Assembly (NCBI GenBank): GCA_002633005.1
Contig: NMRA01000031.1
Location: 351,376 to 389,725, forward strand
Origin: Phoronis australis
Taxonomy: Eukaryota; Phoronida; Phoronidae
Direction: 5' to 3'
Length of the DNA stretch: 38,350 nucleotides
Position numbers and translations under genes: made by a program. Positions 19,458 to 30,261 of this stretch are shown here, one piece after another (positions within the stretch are counted from its first letter, which is position 1; each line of letters starts with the position of its first letter). The notes under the pieces were generated by a model, which saw only the letters and a program-made list of their open reading frames with translations, searched no databases and was not told the origin of the DNA.

Positions 19458-22284
19458 ACTTTTCTTCTGCTTAAAAACAAATAACTGAAAATCTCTTTTA
19501 CGTTCACGTGAACTAAGTTTGCACCACCTGGAGTGATACAAACATCTGTTCAACCTGTTAATTTGAAATAACCGTCAAACAGAAAATATATTCAACCTGC
19601 CTACCCGAGGTTTCTGTAACGTTATTAAAAATTTGACACCATGGAAGTTCACAAACCTGGCCAGAGACGCACTGACAATCGGCTTTACGTTTCAAATTCT
19701 AAAACTTTCATTTCAAAAATGGTGACTATTTCTAATGATGATCTTTACCTGCCTTCATCTAGGCACACTTTTGTCATCCAAGTTTCAGGAATTTGCATTG
19801 CTTGACGTCTACATAGCAAACTGGCGAAGCCCACAATCTCGTCAGAGCACAGCCATTTGCAATTCATTCTTCTTTTGTATTCTCCAGAAGTAAGTGCATG
19901 TAGTTAAACGTTTTCAAGGAATCACGCTGCAACAATATGTGTTTCCAAAATTCATCACATTCATTTATTGACATGTTGAATTACAGTAATTTGAGCAATT
20001 TCAAAAGGAATTCAATGTGAGCCATTTTACAATCGCCGCGTAAGCGATCCTCATCCATTTCAGTGCTTTTGATGTTATCAGTTACAATACATATTACATA
20101 TTTAACCCACATTTCTTCGCCGACTCTTTCCCCGTGCAAGAACGTGTCTTGACACCGAACAATAACCGGTTCAAATGCCTGACTGTGCATATCACAAATT
20201 GGGATATATATAATAAAACAATGGTACAAAGACTGCACGTTTTATAACATATTTATGTTATCTGCCATCGATAATTCTTTAGAGAAGCGGATTTACGCAG
20301 ATAGTTCAGAGGGTTTTTGGTGCTGTTTATCATCAAAAATTGCTCTAAAACTCTGGTGTACTTTGGATTCACATTGCCAGTTCCAAAAACATTGTGTCTA
20401 GTTTGTTTTCTAGTGTGATTTGAGAGTTTTATCTTATATCGAAAACTTAATATAAATAATTTTCGTCAGTTTTAGTATGACGTTATCTCATATGAATGTA
20501 TAAATACAAGCTGTAACGGAATTCCCGCACCAACCTTAATTGTGTTTTTGGAATAAATTGAACTATTTAGGCGACTGGCCGTCAAACTTTGATGCTCTTC
20601 AGATAGTCAGTAGCGTCTTGGTAATCGCTTTTATAGCATTTTCCCTTCATTTAATTCAAAATACGTCTAAATCTTCGAGTTTGTTAACTTCAAAAAATCC
20701 ATAAACACCTTGTTAGCTCTGATTGGCTTATGTTTCTCAATTGCACAGGAACTGAAATCATACTATGTTCAAAGGTTTAGATGTGTGTCAGCTTGGAATT
20801 TTATGAAAACTCAAGCAATTTCGAACTGAAGTAGGCTAAAGTTTGATAGCTTTCAAACGTGAACAAGGTCAGATAGAACATGTTGTTTTTAACGGATACT
20901 GAATTCACACAATATGACCGCTTGGTAGTCATGAGAATTCCACGTTTAATCCGATTTTTCTAGTTCACACACGACGAATCAACCCAATAGGCATTCTCAG
21001 AACACGACCTTCTTGATCTGGCACAGCTAGGCTACTACATCCATTGAACATTGGGAATTTCTGAACTTTTGCGCGAGCGTTGACAACACGAGCAGCCAAA
21101 TGTTTCCTTTGCGCAGTCTCTCGCTTGGCTGCCAAGCAAAGCAAATTTCTCTGAACGTAGGAGCTGTAAAAACAACGTCTAGAAAATGTTCGAATGTTCA
21201 TATGGAAGTCAGGATCAGAATGATGTGATTGGTTTCAAAAAGTGTGTTTGCAGCCTTTCAAAAAAAGCAGGACGTTTGTTGGTCATGAAAGAGTAAAAAA
21301 ATCACGATTTTTCGTTCAAATACGATATGCGTAGAAAGCAGCAGTGCATTAAAATTGTGTAAGAAAAAAACGAGTTGGATTTGTCGGAAAATGTGTTCCA
21401 AAAGCGTTTAACTCACACGCGTTGAATCAGTCGAGTACCGTACAATATGGCCATGTATTCCGTATTCACCTCCCGCACTACTTTGAAAGTGCCCTTTCAC
21501 ATTGGATGTTGAAAAGATAGGTCAATGTCGACTCGACGTCGTTGGCCAGTTCGATCACCAAACTTTCCGAAAATAGTTTAAAGTAATACAATTGCTGCAG
21601 TATAAATAACACTCAACATGTAATCAGGTCCCAAACGCAACGTCTGGTGCAAAACTGTTAATTATATGACACTTCTGTCTGAGTTTTCAATTCCTAAATC
21701 TGTAAGGCGAACGCAGTTCCATTATAAACCCTTGGTAATAAGCACGTACCTATTGTACCTGCTGAAGTATTCATATCGAACAACCTAAATCTAGAACGGT
21801 GAGCATGTGTGTGCTAAAATGATTGGAATTGTTACAGAAAATAAAAAATATCAAACGTGAAGCCAGTTCTCCTTCTAGTAGCGCTCGTTAGCCTAGCACT
21901 TTATGACGCTGAGATTTTAATATTAAAGTTTGATAACTCAAACCAAAACCAGTGCTTCTGTGTTCAAACTGTCCACAGACATGAAAATATGCACTTCCGG
22001 CTTCATTTTCGTGAAATCTGTATCGGTTTTAAGTCAGGGACAGAAAATCTGAGCGGCTACGTAAACTGTGCGAAAGATTTTTTTACCATTTCTCACGGGC
22101 TTTTTAATGCGGCCTTCCTAGATCCTTCTTAAGTTCGCAGCCACGTCGATGGTCATGACTAGCGCTCTTACGAAAGCGTTACGAAAACCCTTACGAATGG
22201 CATACAAACTTTGTATGAAATACGCAAGACGTCCATCGGTTATTTTGGGGTCAGAAGACAATTAAGTTCCAGACCACCCCCTCA
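19458..22284. other. No gene recognised
   Basis: A 91-residue plus frame (21857-22132) begins with a hydrophobic run (LLLVALVSLALYDAEIL) that looks like a signal peptide. I cannot name a domain in it, and the reported start is preceded by AT-rich sequence. Other short frames are unremarkable. A C-run begins at about 22287. Confidence 0.4.
21857..22132 (+). CDS. Weak candidate small secreted-protein ORF, unknown
   Basis: The 91-residue frame starts MKPVLLLVALVSLALYDAEI, an n/h-region pattern typical of a signal peptide. It then has four cysteines (CFC near 35-37, CI near 54, C near 72) and ends at TAA. No family is recognised. It could be a first exon or chance. Single-frame evidence only. 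Confidence 0.15.
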   Translation: MKPVLLLVALVSLALYDAEILILKFDNSNQNQCFCVQTVHRHENMHFRLHFREICIGFKSGTENLSGYVNCAKDFFTISHGLFNAAFLDPS

Positions 22285-22300
22285 TTCCCCCCCCCCCACC

Positions 22301-23071
22301 AATTACCTTCGTCTCATCTTATTCTAGGTGCTCCTTCGCCGTTTGAGCGCCGATACTCATATGAAGTATAGGGGAAGCGCTCATCCTCTAAAGCGATGAA
22401 CAGAAACGGATGCTGTCTAAGACTAGTTAACAGGCAGACAATTGACGGCGGATGCTTAGTGGCGTCGAAACTTTGTGACAACCGGCGGAATGCAAAATGG
22501 GTGTGGGGGGTGAACCTGAAGCCGGTAAAGGAAAGACTGATGGCAATTGGTCGGGAAAGAACTGGCGTCGACTAAGGCCTGTGCTCACGTTTTCTTCACC
22601 CTCTCACTAACTTTGTGAGGGTTCTGATGGCCCGTCGGCAGCAGTCCTAAGCGGGCGCCCGGGGCAAACTGCACCGTTGACCCTCGCTACTCCACCGGTG
22701 GCCAGAAAATAGTTCAGATACGTCACATAGTAACGAGCTAACAGCGGCGTTAGTGCAACTGGTATCTAATGCTATTTACTCGCTCTGTGGCACGCAGGTT
22801 TCTATGGTTAAAATACGGCATTTGTCAAGTGAAGACCGTATGCACTCAAACATAGTTTCTCATTAAAGTGACAATTCTGGTGTCATTGTTGTATATTTTC
22901 CATCAATCTTAAGGTTACCTAAAACCCAGTATGACATGAACCAAGGTCACCGTCCCCGATTTCAGTTAATTTTACAGGATTACTGGCAGCCAGCGTCGGC
23001 CTGGGAAATCAGTGATTTTTAATTTTATCACGTAATACAATCAGTTTCGTTGTTTTTGCACCACCGGTCAA
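22301..23071. other. No gene recognised; GC-richer patch
   Basis: About 22440-22700 is noticeably richer in G+C than its surroundings (for example GGCGCCCGGGGC near 22657), but no open frame over 60 codons or known motif is present. Confidence 0.4.
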
Positions 23072-23160
23072 CGTAGTAACTTCAAAAAGTCAATCATATG
23101 CAACAATAATCTCAAGAATGCGTTTTTCACTGATAAAACTGAGTATATCCCTTTATTAAA
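23072..23160 (+). repeat. Second copy of the 15270-15358 dispersed repeat
   Basis: AGTAACTTCAAAAAGTCAAT, then AACAATAATCTCAAGAATGC and GTTTTTCACTGATAAAACT, align in order with TAATAACTTCAAAATAGTC, AACTATAATCTCCAAAATAC and GTTTTTGGCTGTAAAATCG at 15272-15340. Both copies lie on the same strand. Confidence 0.6.
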
Positions 23161-24689
23161 TCTGCATGAATATAAACTCATGGTCGAGTTGGCGCGTGTG
23201 TTAAGTGTGCTGGATTGACAAGTGTCCAACAGCGACATCAAACGCTGGGACACAACTAATTGTTTGACCTTTGGGTTGCCAATCACAGTTGCTCGACAAT
23301 ATTATTATTATCGTCACGATTTTCGCGGAGCTTTTACTGGTCCAGTCGGAAAAACCTTGTCTCCTTCCCGCACCTACACGTATACGCAATGGACTGAAGT
23401 CTACACTTAGGTATGCGCAATCATCATAACAGACAAACTCCGCAAACTTTTACAAAACGCTTTTGCCTGCCGTTTCAAATTTGTCCAACAGAATTAATCA
23501 CGTGTTACATCTTACTCGCCTTTTACAACATGCACCCCTACACTGATACAATCATATACTCAAACACTATTTCTGACGACAAATGTCGACGTAAATCATA
23601 TTTGTGAGACCTAAAACCATACTCTGGGCGAATATTTAGTATTAAACAACAGCAAGCAGAACTGTGCCGGAAAGTGCAAGGGTTGTTTAACTTGACAAGC
23701 ATTAAAAATCTCATATCGATGTACACTGTTTCCGTCTTTGTTATACAACATGGCAATTGAGCACGTTTGCTTAAAGCTAGGCGTTACAAAAGCCGGATAA
23801 CTCGCTAGTTTAACAGACGAATGAAATGTCATAATCATGATTATTTTTTTACATAGCCGTTTCACTCTAAAGTGTCAAATTGAATACACGGTGTTTTGTT
23901 ACCGTTTCGTTTCATTTGAAACATGTAGAAATTTACTGCTACTTTATTGTCAGCTGAATGGGGAACGACAATTAACGACTGTGAAACTCAACGGCGCAGT
24001 AAACCCGCGCCTTTTATCAAAAATCATCTTTTGATTTATTCCACTTACTGGCCAGTTGCTACCTCAGAACAAACCCATTTTTATTGAAGAATTACTCGTC
24101 ACGGTGGGTTAGTTTCAGTCGCCAGTGCAGTGTGGTCCTCCAGGGAAGTCCCTATAGCTCCCTATGGTATGCCGCCCATGTATAACGGCTTAATATAAAT
24201 GTTAATACGACGGAGCAAAATGTTTTCGTAAACTATTCGTGAAGTCTTAATATACTTATTACCATACCTGTGTTTGTCTTAGTCAATTGAAAAGACGTCA
24301 CCATCACTCAATTTTTGTTTACCACTTTGTCAAGACCGATGTAATGAGTTTTCTTTCAGCTTTCAGCTGAGAATGACGTCATTAAGCATGAAGTGCCGTA
24401 GTAATATTGCAAGCAAATCTGAAAACACTGACTAATTGTAAAACATGTAATGATGTGCAATGCCTCACTAATGAGCTCACAATCCAACTACTTCAAGGCT
24501 TTCAGTTCACACAATATCCGTCAGATTGTTTATTATTCCTTTAAAAGTAAAGTTCGAGGGCCACGAGGATTTCGGGTCAATGTATGCAGCATTTCCAGTA
24601 GTGTTTGCATCACAATTTGACAGCAAGAAACACACACGTCAAGACTGACCCTCATGACTGGGTGAAATCATGTGTCCACGTAACATATA
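23161..24689. other. No gene recognised
   Basis: Short overlapping frames on both strands between 23200 and 24034 lack recognisable products. The rest is AT-rich. Confidence 0.4.
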
Positions 24690-24690
24690 A

Positions 24691-24740
24691 ACACACACGC
24701 GCGCGCACACACGTACGCACACACACATATATATATATAT
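24691..24740. repeat. CA/CG/TA dinucleotide tract, perfect purine-pyrimidine alternation
   Basis: Fifty consecutive bases alternate purine and pyrimidine without a break. They pass from ACAC through GCGCGCGC to ACGTACGC, then ACAC and finally ATAT. The CG-rich core flanked by CA repeats is the classic composition of Z-DNA-prone sequence. Confidence 0.9.
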
Positions 24741-24744
24741 TTAT

Positions 24745-26448
24745 AATTCTGGGTCAAAACAGGTCTCAGTGAATCGACCAACAAAATGTAAGCGCAGGGA
24801 TCAGAACGTCAATAAATGATCAAATGTTGGCATGGCAACCATTTGAAGTTGATAATATCAAAAACATTTTAACAAAGGAATCATTATAAAACTATTGTTA
24901 TCCGACGTTAGGCAAGTCTGTATGGAACAGGTAATTTACCAACTAACACCTCACATTACTGACATCCTGACGTATATTCTAGATTAAACGCTATTCCTGC
25001 ATAGTGACGTACGTTTTTGTTACGACCTAAACATAGACATCATCAAAGAGATCCCTTAGTGAAGTAAACTGTTTTAAATCTTCATGGCAGCGGAGGAATT
25101 TGTTTTTATCCACTTTGGTTAACACAAAACGACCGATTGCCGAAAGTCTTGGCCAACACTGTCAAAACTGATAAATTTTGAATTACTTTTATACTTCTCA
25201 ATCCCCACAATGACCTGTTTGAGGAAAATCCCTTTCTTTCGTGACACGTTTTGCTTGTTTGAATAGACTAAACAGAATAGCTCAGTGATTCTCATGCGAG
25301 ACAAGCCGGTCATGTTGTTTTTTTTACTCACCTTAAATAAGTTTCCAAACAATTTCAGTGCTGCAGCCACACGATTGCCAGTGCTCAAGGCTGAATGGCC
25401 GTGGGGGGAGGCGGGGGGATTTTTTCTTTAAGTCAACANGGTAGATAAGCCCGACTCACTATGTTTGGATTTCAATTTTCGTTAAATTTTGTGGAGAGTA
25501 TGTAAAATATACATTGTTGGAAACGAACGACAAAACAAAGATTTCCATTTTAGATTTTATTAAATAGCTACAGTGAAACAGATTTTCCCAAATATTTCAG
25601 AATCTAAATAACCTAGAATTCCAATCGTCATTGCCAAAAATCCAATGATATCAAAATAAATAACCACAAACTTAACTGACTGAAATTTTCAGTTTTATTA
25701 AGGGCCACAAATTCATCAGATACGAGCGTTTCGCTAAATTAATATCCATTACAAACTAATGTGCTCTTCATGACAGAAATGCGTATGATCGCTAGGTAAC
25801 CAAGGAGTCATTGCATATCATCGCCATCATTTTATCTTGCACTGTGTACTTTTATCATCCTGACGTGCACTGTTGCGCTGGGAAAGATCTGTGCAGGATA
25901 ACCCGGTCTTTGTTCTGCTCTATCTGTCACTGATCCACGTGTAGATGTGCTGCACTGTGACAAGCCGGAATCACAGCTTTTCAAACCACTTTGTCACTAC
26001 CAAGAGAGTCAAGACAATATTCAGAATGGAAGCAATGTTCGATGCTGGCAACATGCAACTCATTGTTGTCTGAGGCCACTGAAGCCACTAACCTATGTCC
26101 GAGGCTATTTCCCAGAGGTGGCGCACCAGTGGTCGACCCTGCTGGCTGTAATCAAGCAAGTAGCCTAAGCTTGCTAGATTCAGATACATTTTACCCATGT
26201 TGTCGAAAACTAAGCTACCATTGAGTGAATGCATGGCATGTGTTTCTTATCATGATTTATGTTGTGGCACATTGTGAGTTATTGGGAATAAATGTAAAAA
26301 CATATCATCTGAGAAAGCTGGCTATTAAGTTTGGTGTAGCTCAACCAAATGATGTCCCCTGACATTTCATTTGACGTGGTTCAAGAGAAAGTGGTTCATC
26401 TACTAGATGATAAAATGTACCTGAACGCCCAGTTGTCCTATGACCAGT
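24745..26448. other. No gene recognised
   Basis: It contains the single ambiguous base (25439), next to a G-rich run (about 25400-25420) that could have stalled sequencing. Frames of 73-89 codons at 25119-25388 (-) and 25947-26224 (+) have no recognisable product. Confidence 0.4.
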
Positions 26449-26843
26449 GGCCGGTTGCATGAAACAGTTCCAAATAGGGACTCAACTAAGGTCCCTAAGT
26501 CTTTTTGCACATTTGAGTCTTTATGGACGCACAGATGCAATATTTTTCTATCATTTCAACTTCATTATGAGCTCCTCTCTGGTTAATTAAATTTTCTAAT
26601 AATTTAACTAAAAACTGAGCCCAGAGTTCATTGAAAATAAATAGGGACTCAGTCCTTAAATTGGGGGTGTTGCATGAAAAGACCCTTAATTATTTTCGAT
26701 AATATTGACAAGTCAACGTAGAGCTCACACTCAAAAGTTGACTTAGTAATGAAACTAAAACAATACAAGAAAGGGCAATCGATGTTTTTACAAGTCCAAA
26801 AATACGCAGTAGATTTAGGGACCTTAGTTGAATCCCTGTTTCG
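26449..26843. mobile_element. Fold-back (MITE-like) repeat
   Basis: The left arm GAAACAG...TCAACTAAGGTCCCTAA (26461-26498) is mirrored by TTAGGGACCTTAGTTGA...CTGTTTC on the right (26815-26842), with 17 bp exact plus GAAACAG. The left edge GGCCGGTTGCATGAAAC recurs internally as GTTGCATGAAA at 26669. AAATAGGGACTCA occurs twice (26472 and 26639), so the element has internal duplications or a nested copy. No target duplication was identified. Confidence 0.65.
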
Positions 26844-27696
26844 GATTGTGTCTGCATAGCTTTTTGATTCACAAACCCAACAGACAAAATTGGCAATGCT
26901 AACCAAATAAAGAACGGAGGAACAAATGTTCAGAATTTATGATGAGTAACATAAAACAGTGAAAAGACCCTTTAGCATAGAAATATTTACTTAGTGAACC
27001 TAAAATTCAAAGACACGTTGATTGACTGGGACAGGGTCAATTCGCTGAATAGTATCACTTAATGAAGTCAAAATTCACGAGTAAAATATGCCTTGTCTTG
27101 GTTTTACAACAAAAGTAACTTTGAATACAGGTACTGGATTCCGGTCCAAAAATATTTTGCATACGCTTTGTATATCACAGTATTTAGCATACGCTTTTTA
27201 TATCACAGTCTTTAGCTTATTCTTAATCAAACCGCAAATGATGTATGTTAGGAAAACATCAGTTGAAAAATAAAGTACACAAATTAATTTGACCCTAGGT
27301 CACTGAAATTAAACCAATCTGTCTAAGACTTACACAATTTAGGGCATTGACTTCCGAAAACATTTTTTCTAAACGATCATTGTTAGATGAACTCGAGATT
27401 TCATGTTTATCACCGGAGTTATCATATTAGAATTGATGTACGCAGTGTGATTTACAAGATAATTCAGAAGTTATGTTTTGAAAGGTCACTTGTCATGGAC
27501 AATCTGCCTTATCATTCGTCGCTGGCGCTTCCACCTCTAATTCCAATACTTCGTACTAGGTTAGGAAATTGGTATTTGATTAGTCAAAGAGGGACTTTAA
27601 AAACCGATTCGTATCGGAAAGCGAGAAAACGAAGAGAAGAGAAAAGACAGAGCTAAGATGTTTCATTGGATGGGTACCGTGTTATTGGCTGTCTCG
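26844..27696. other. No gene recognised apart from the 28-bp duplication
   Basis: An 89-residue frame (27387-27656, +) ends in a basic run (RKARKRREEKRQS) and abuts the microsatellite. It has no recognisable domain, and I do not call it. Confidence 0.4.
27157..27212. repeat. Tandem duplication, 28-bp period
   Basis: GCATACGCTTTGTATATCAC followed by AGTATTTA at 27159 is repeated at 27187 as GCATACGCTTTTTATATCAC followed by AGTCTTTA. Confidence 0.85.
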
Positions 27697-28080
27697 TTAA
27701 TAATAATAACAATGCCAATGACTTTGACGATAATAATGATAATAGTAATAATAATAATAATAATGATGATGGTGATAATGATGAAAATAGTAATATGCCT
27801 AGTAATAGTAGCAATAGTAATAACAATAAAACAGTAATAGTAATAATAATAATAATAATAATAATATTAATAGTAATAGAAATAGTAAAAGTAATAGTAA
27901 TAACAATAAAACAGTAATAATAATAGTAATATAAAAAGTAAAACTACAGTTACAGTGATAATAATTATAATGATAATAACAAAAATAGTAATACTAACAA
28001 TACTACTAATAATAATACTCTATTATTTTATTTCCGACACTAGTACTAGTTTTATCATAATTGTGATTATTATAATGTAT
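27697..28080. repeat. Long imperfect trinucleotide microsatellite (AAT/AGT/GAT/AAC)
   Basis: Nearly 400 bp of interrupted AATAATAAT, AGTAATAGT, GATAATGAT and AACAATAAA words. The Asn/Asp-rich and Ile-rich short frames reported across it are translations of the repeat, not proteins. It ends about 360 bp upstream of the GPCR start. Confidence 0.95.
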
Positions 28081-28437
28081 ATAAATAGCTACAAACATAA
28101 GCATGTCCTGAAAAATTTTTTAGTACTCCTCAATTTACTGTGATCAAATAATTGTTATATTCCAGGTTGAAGTTGTTGATTTTCGACCTTCGGACAGTAC
28201 GCTGCGTATCTATTGTGCTGTGTCCATTCCCGTGGGTGCACCAGAGTATTCCCTTAGTAAAATTTGTATTTTTTTTCATGCATTAATCAAATAGGACACG
28301 TTGACCAAAAGACCCTATCATTTCTTTTTCAGAGTCGAGGCTACGTAATTTCTTGCAATCACGTAAGCGAGTGTAACAGACGACAGAAATGACTGAGTGA
28401 CCACAGCTGCCGCGATTTCGCGCTCATTCTACGTCAC
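28081..28437 (+). other. Presumed 5' flank / 5' UTR of the GPCR
   Basis: Between the microsatellite and the receptor start there is no clear TATA box. The last 120 bp are richer in CpG (for example GCCGCGATTTCGCGC at about 28410-28424). A TTTCTTTTTCAG tract at 28321-28332 looks like a splice acceptor, so a non-coding first exon upstream is possible. Confidence 0.35.
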
Positions 28438-29643
28438 ATGACTTTTGCGCTATCAGCTCTCTGGACGATGTCTTCAACTGGAACACCTGTGGAGTCATAT
28501 CTACTTTACTCCAATGGAAATGGTTCCATTTCAAACGACTTCTCCAATCACCAGCTCCAGTCTAACTGGATGTTTAATAAGGCTCTTCTCATGTATAAAG
28601 TGTGGCCAGTCACTTTGTGTGCCATCGGAGCTCCATTGAATCTGCTTTCACTGATTATATTTCTGCAACCGACCATGCGCAAATTTTCAACCAGTATTTA
28701 TCTCTGTGTATTGGCCATCTTCGACCAACTGGTTCTAGTGACGAACGCTTTGGTGATGATTAGTGAATTTTACAATACAGACCTAATGACTCGAACCTTT
28801 TGTAAAACGACGCAGTTTCTTTACAGCTTTGGCGGACACACGGCTAGCTGGCTTATAATCCTAATCTCGACTGAGCGCCTCATGGTAACCGCGTATCCGC
28901 TGAAGACCAGGACCATCCGCACGCGCAGGAATGGCTGCATTGCTTGTGTGGGTCTTATCATCGCATTTGCCATAATAAATTTGCACATGTTTTGGACTAT
29001 CGATATAAAAATTGGCGGCCCGTCGCTTAAACGATGTGCACACAGCACGATGTACCGATCATTTCATCAAATCTGGATCTGGCTGGACATTGCATTGTTG
29101 TCCTTTGCTCCATGCGTTATTCTGTTAACATTGAACGCGATCATTATCATGGTCATGCGCAAAACTGTACGTCTTATGCGGCGTCTGACGAACGACGCAC
29201 CACGTGACATCCCTGCAGGGGGTGTCTATAGTCGTCAAATCACAAGCACGTTGATCGTGGTTTCAATTTTCTTTTTGATCTGCAGTTTTCCTTTCGCGAT
29301 TCTCTATTTATATCGTCACGTGTATTGGGAGACTCGATTCGAAACCCACGTGGAAGAACACGCACTTTATCTTCTTGTTCATCAAACTCTGCGAATGATC
29401 CATTTGTGCAATAATGCCTGTAACTTCTTTCTTTACGCTCTAATTGGAAGGAAATTCAGAAGAGAATTTCTTACTGTTTTCACTTGTGGCAAACGTCCCG
29501 CTTTCGCGTGGATTAGCCGTGCTACAAGTTTTCGTTTGACCAAGTTCTCAACAACAAGCATTCGTGAAAACAAAACTCTTGGGGATGCTGAGCGAAGTCG
29601 GCAGAAACAGTCTGAAAGTTTTAACCCATTACTGAAAAAGTGA
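28438..29643 (+). CDS. Rhodopsin-like (class A) GPCR, orphan neuropeptide-receptor type, single exon
   Basis: A 401-residue uninterrupted frame encodes a seven-helix plasma-membrane receptor that should couple an extracellular ligand, probably a peptide, to G proteins. Approximate helices are TM1 54-77 (GAPLN, N68), TM2 87-108 (D96), TM3 123-147, TM4 166-188, TM5 212-240 (P225), TM6 267-292 and TM7 310-334. C122 can pair with C200 in extracellular loop 2. The DRY box reads E146-R147-L148, the CWxP motif reads C282-S-F-P285 without the tryptophan, and NPxxY reads N329-F-F-L-Y333. Helix 8 (GRKFRREF) is followed by C350, a possible palmitoylation site. An N-glycosylation sequon lies at N28. There is no signal peptide, as usual for the class. 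Met1 has C at -3, while Met11 (28468) has A at -3, so the shorter start is possible. NFxxY and ERxxxxxYP are typical of FMRFamide-like and related invertebrate peptide receptors. The ligand cannot be assigned. Confidence 0.93.
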   Translation: MTFALSALWTMSSTGTPVESYLLYSNGNGSISNDFSNHQLQSNWMFNKALLMYKVWPVTLCAIGAPLNLLSLIIFLQPTMRKFSTSIYLCVLAIFDQLVLVTNALVMISEFYNTDLMTRTFCKTTQFLYSFGGHTASWLIILISTERLMVTAYPLKTRTIRTRRNGCIACVGLIIAFAIINLHMFWTIDIKIGGPSLKRCAHSTMYRSFHQIWIWLDIALLSFAPCVILLTLNAIIIMVMRKTVRLMRRLTNDAPRDIPAGGVYSRQITSTLIVVSIFFLICSFPFAILYLYRHVYWETRFETHVEEHALYLLVHQTLRMIHLCNNACNFFLYALIGRKFRREFLTVFTCGKRPAFAWISRATSFRLTKFSTTSIRENKTLGDAERSRQKQSESFNPLLKK

Positions 29644-29971
29644 ATTTGCTTTGCAGCACGGGAGTAGAGTAAAGACTACTTGTATTCTTGTTTGAAGAGA
29701 ATTGTTAACTTATGTACAGTATTTATGTATATACTGGACGATATAACCCTAAACTTAAACTCACTGAGCAACGTTGCATGCCGGTAAGACATGAGAAGCG
29801 TGCCACGTGCAATGGAGTGATGTGAGTGATGATATCCAGCGTGTGATTTTTAAAAGACTTGGCCCTGCAGGGTTCACGAGCATCTTTTTTCATGACATGA
29901 TGGTGTTTTTGAACAATTGTCTAGATACCGGTTTCCAGTATTGTGCAGAATTGAAAGTGTGGTACAGTATT

Positions 29972-30001
29972 AAATTGAACTCCTTCTCAGAAGTTCAATT
30001 T
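29972..30001 (+). repeat. Short inverted repeat in the presumed GPCR 3' UTR
   Basis: AAATTGAACT (29972-29981) and its exact complement AGTTCAATTT (29992-30001) are separated by 10 nt. If the receptor transcript extends to the AATAAA at 30256, this would be an RNA hairpin in the 3' UTR. No function is claimed. Confidence 0.4.
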
Positions 30002-30255
30002 AGGAGTCCAATGGAGTCCGGGAAATCCCCAAACGTTCCTGTGCGGTCAGTTTTACATTGCTGTAATTGTGGAATCTTACGCATCCCTTATTTTTTGTCC
30101 ATTGACGGGCCCACTTGGCCAAAATCTTGGATCAGCGCCTGCTTCTTAACTTGTGTAATGTGGACGATATGTGTTTGTGGAAAGGCGCAAACTTATTTTA
30201 ATAAGTTAAAACTGAACATGTACATCATTCCGTAACAGCAGGATTATCTCCAAAG

Positions 30256-30261
30256 AATAAA
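30256..30261 (+). promoter_or_regulatory. Candidate polyadenylation signal for the GPCR
   Basis: AATAAA lies about 610 bp beyond the receptor stop codon, on the same strand. It would give a moderately long 3' UTR. Such hexamers occur by chance in AT-rich DNA, so the assignment rests only on position and strand. Confidence 0.25.

Noticed and set aside
19133-19507. 124-residue minus-strand frame
   Set aside because: It contains a 16-bp inverted repeat in its coding sequence and no recognisable domain.
27666-28143. Asn/Asp-rich and Ile-rich open frames
   Set aside because: They are translations of the trinucleotide microsatellite in different frames.
29807-30235. 142-residue frame downstream of the GPCR
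   Set aside because: No recognisable motif. It lies in the likely 3' UTR, and a chance frame of this length is plausible.
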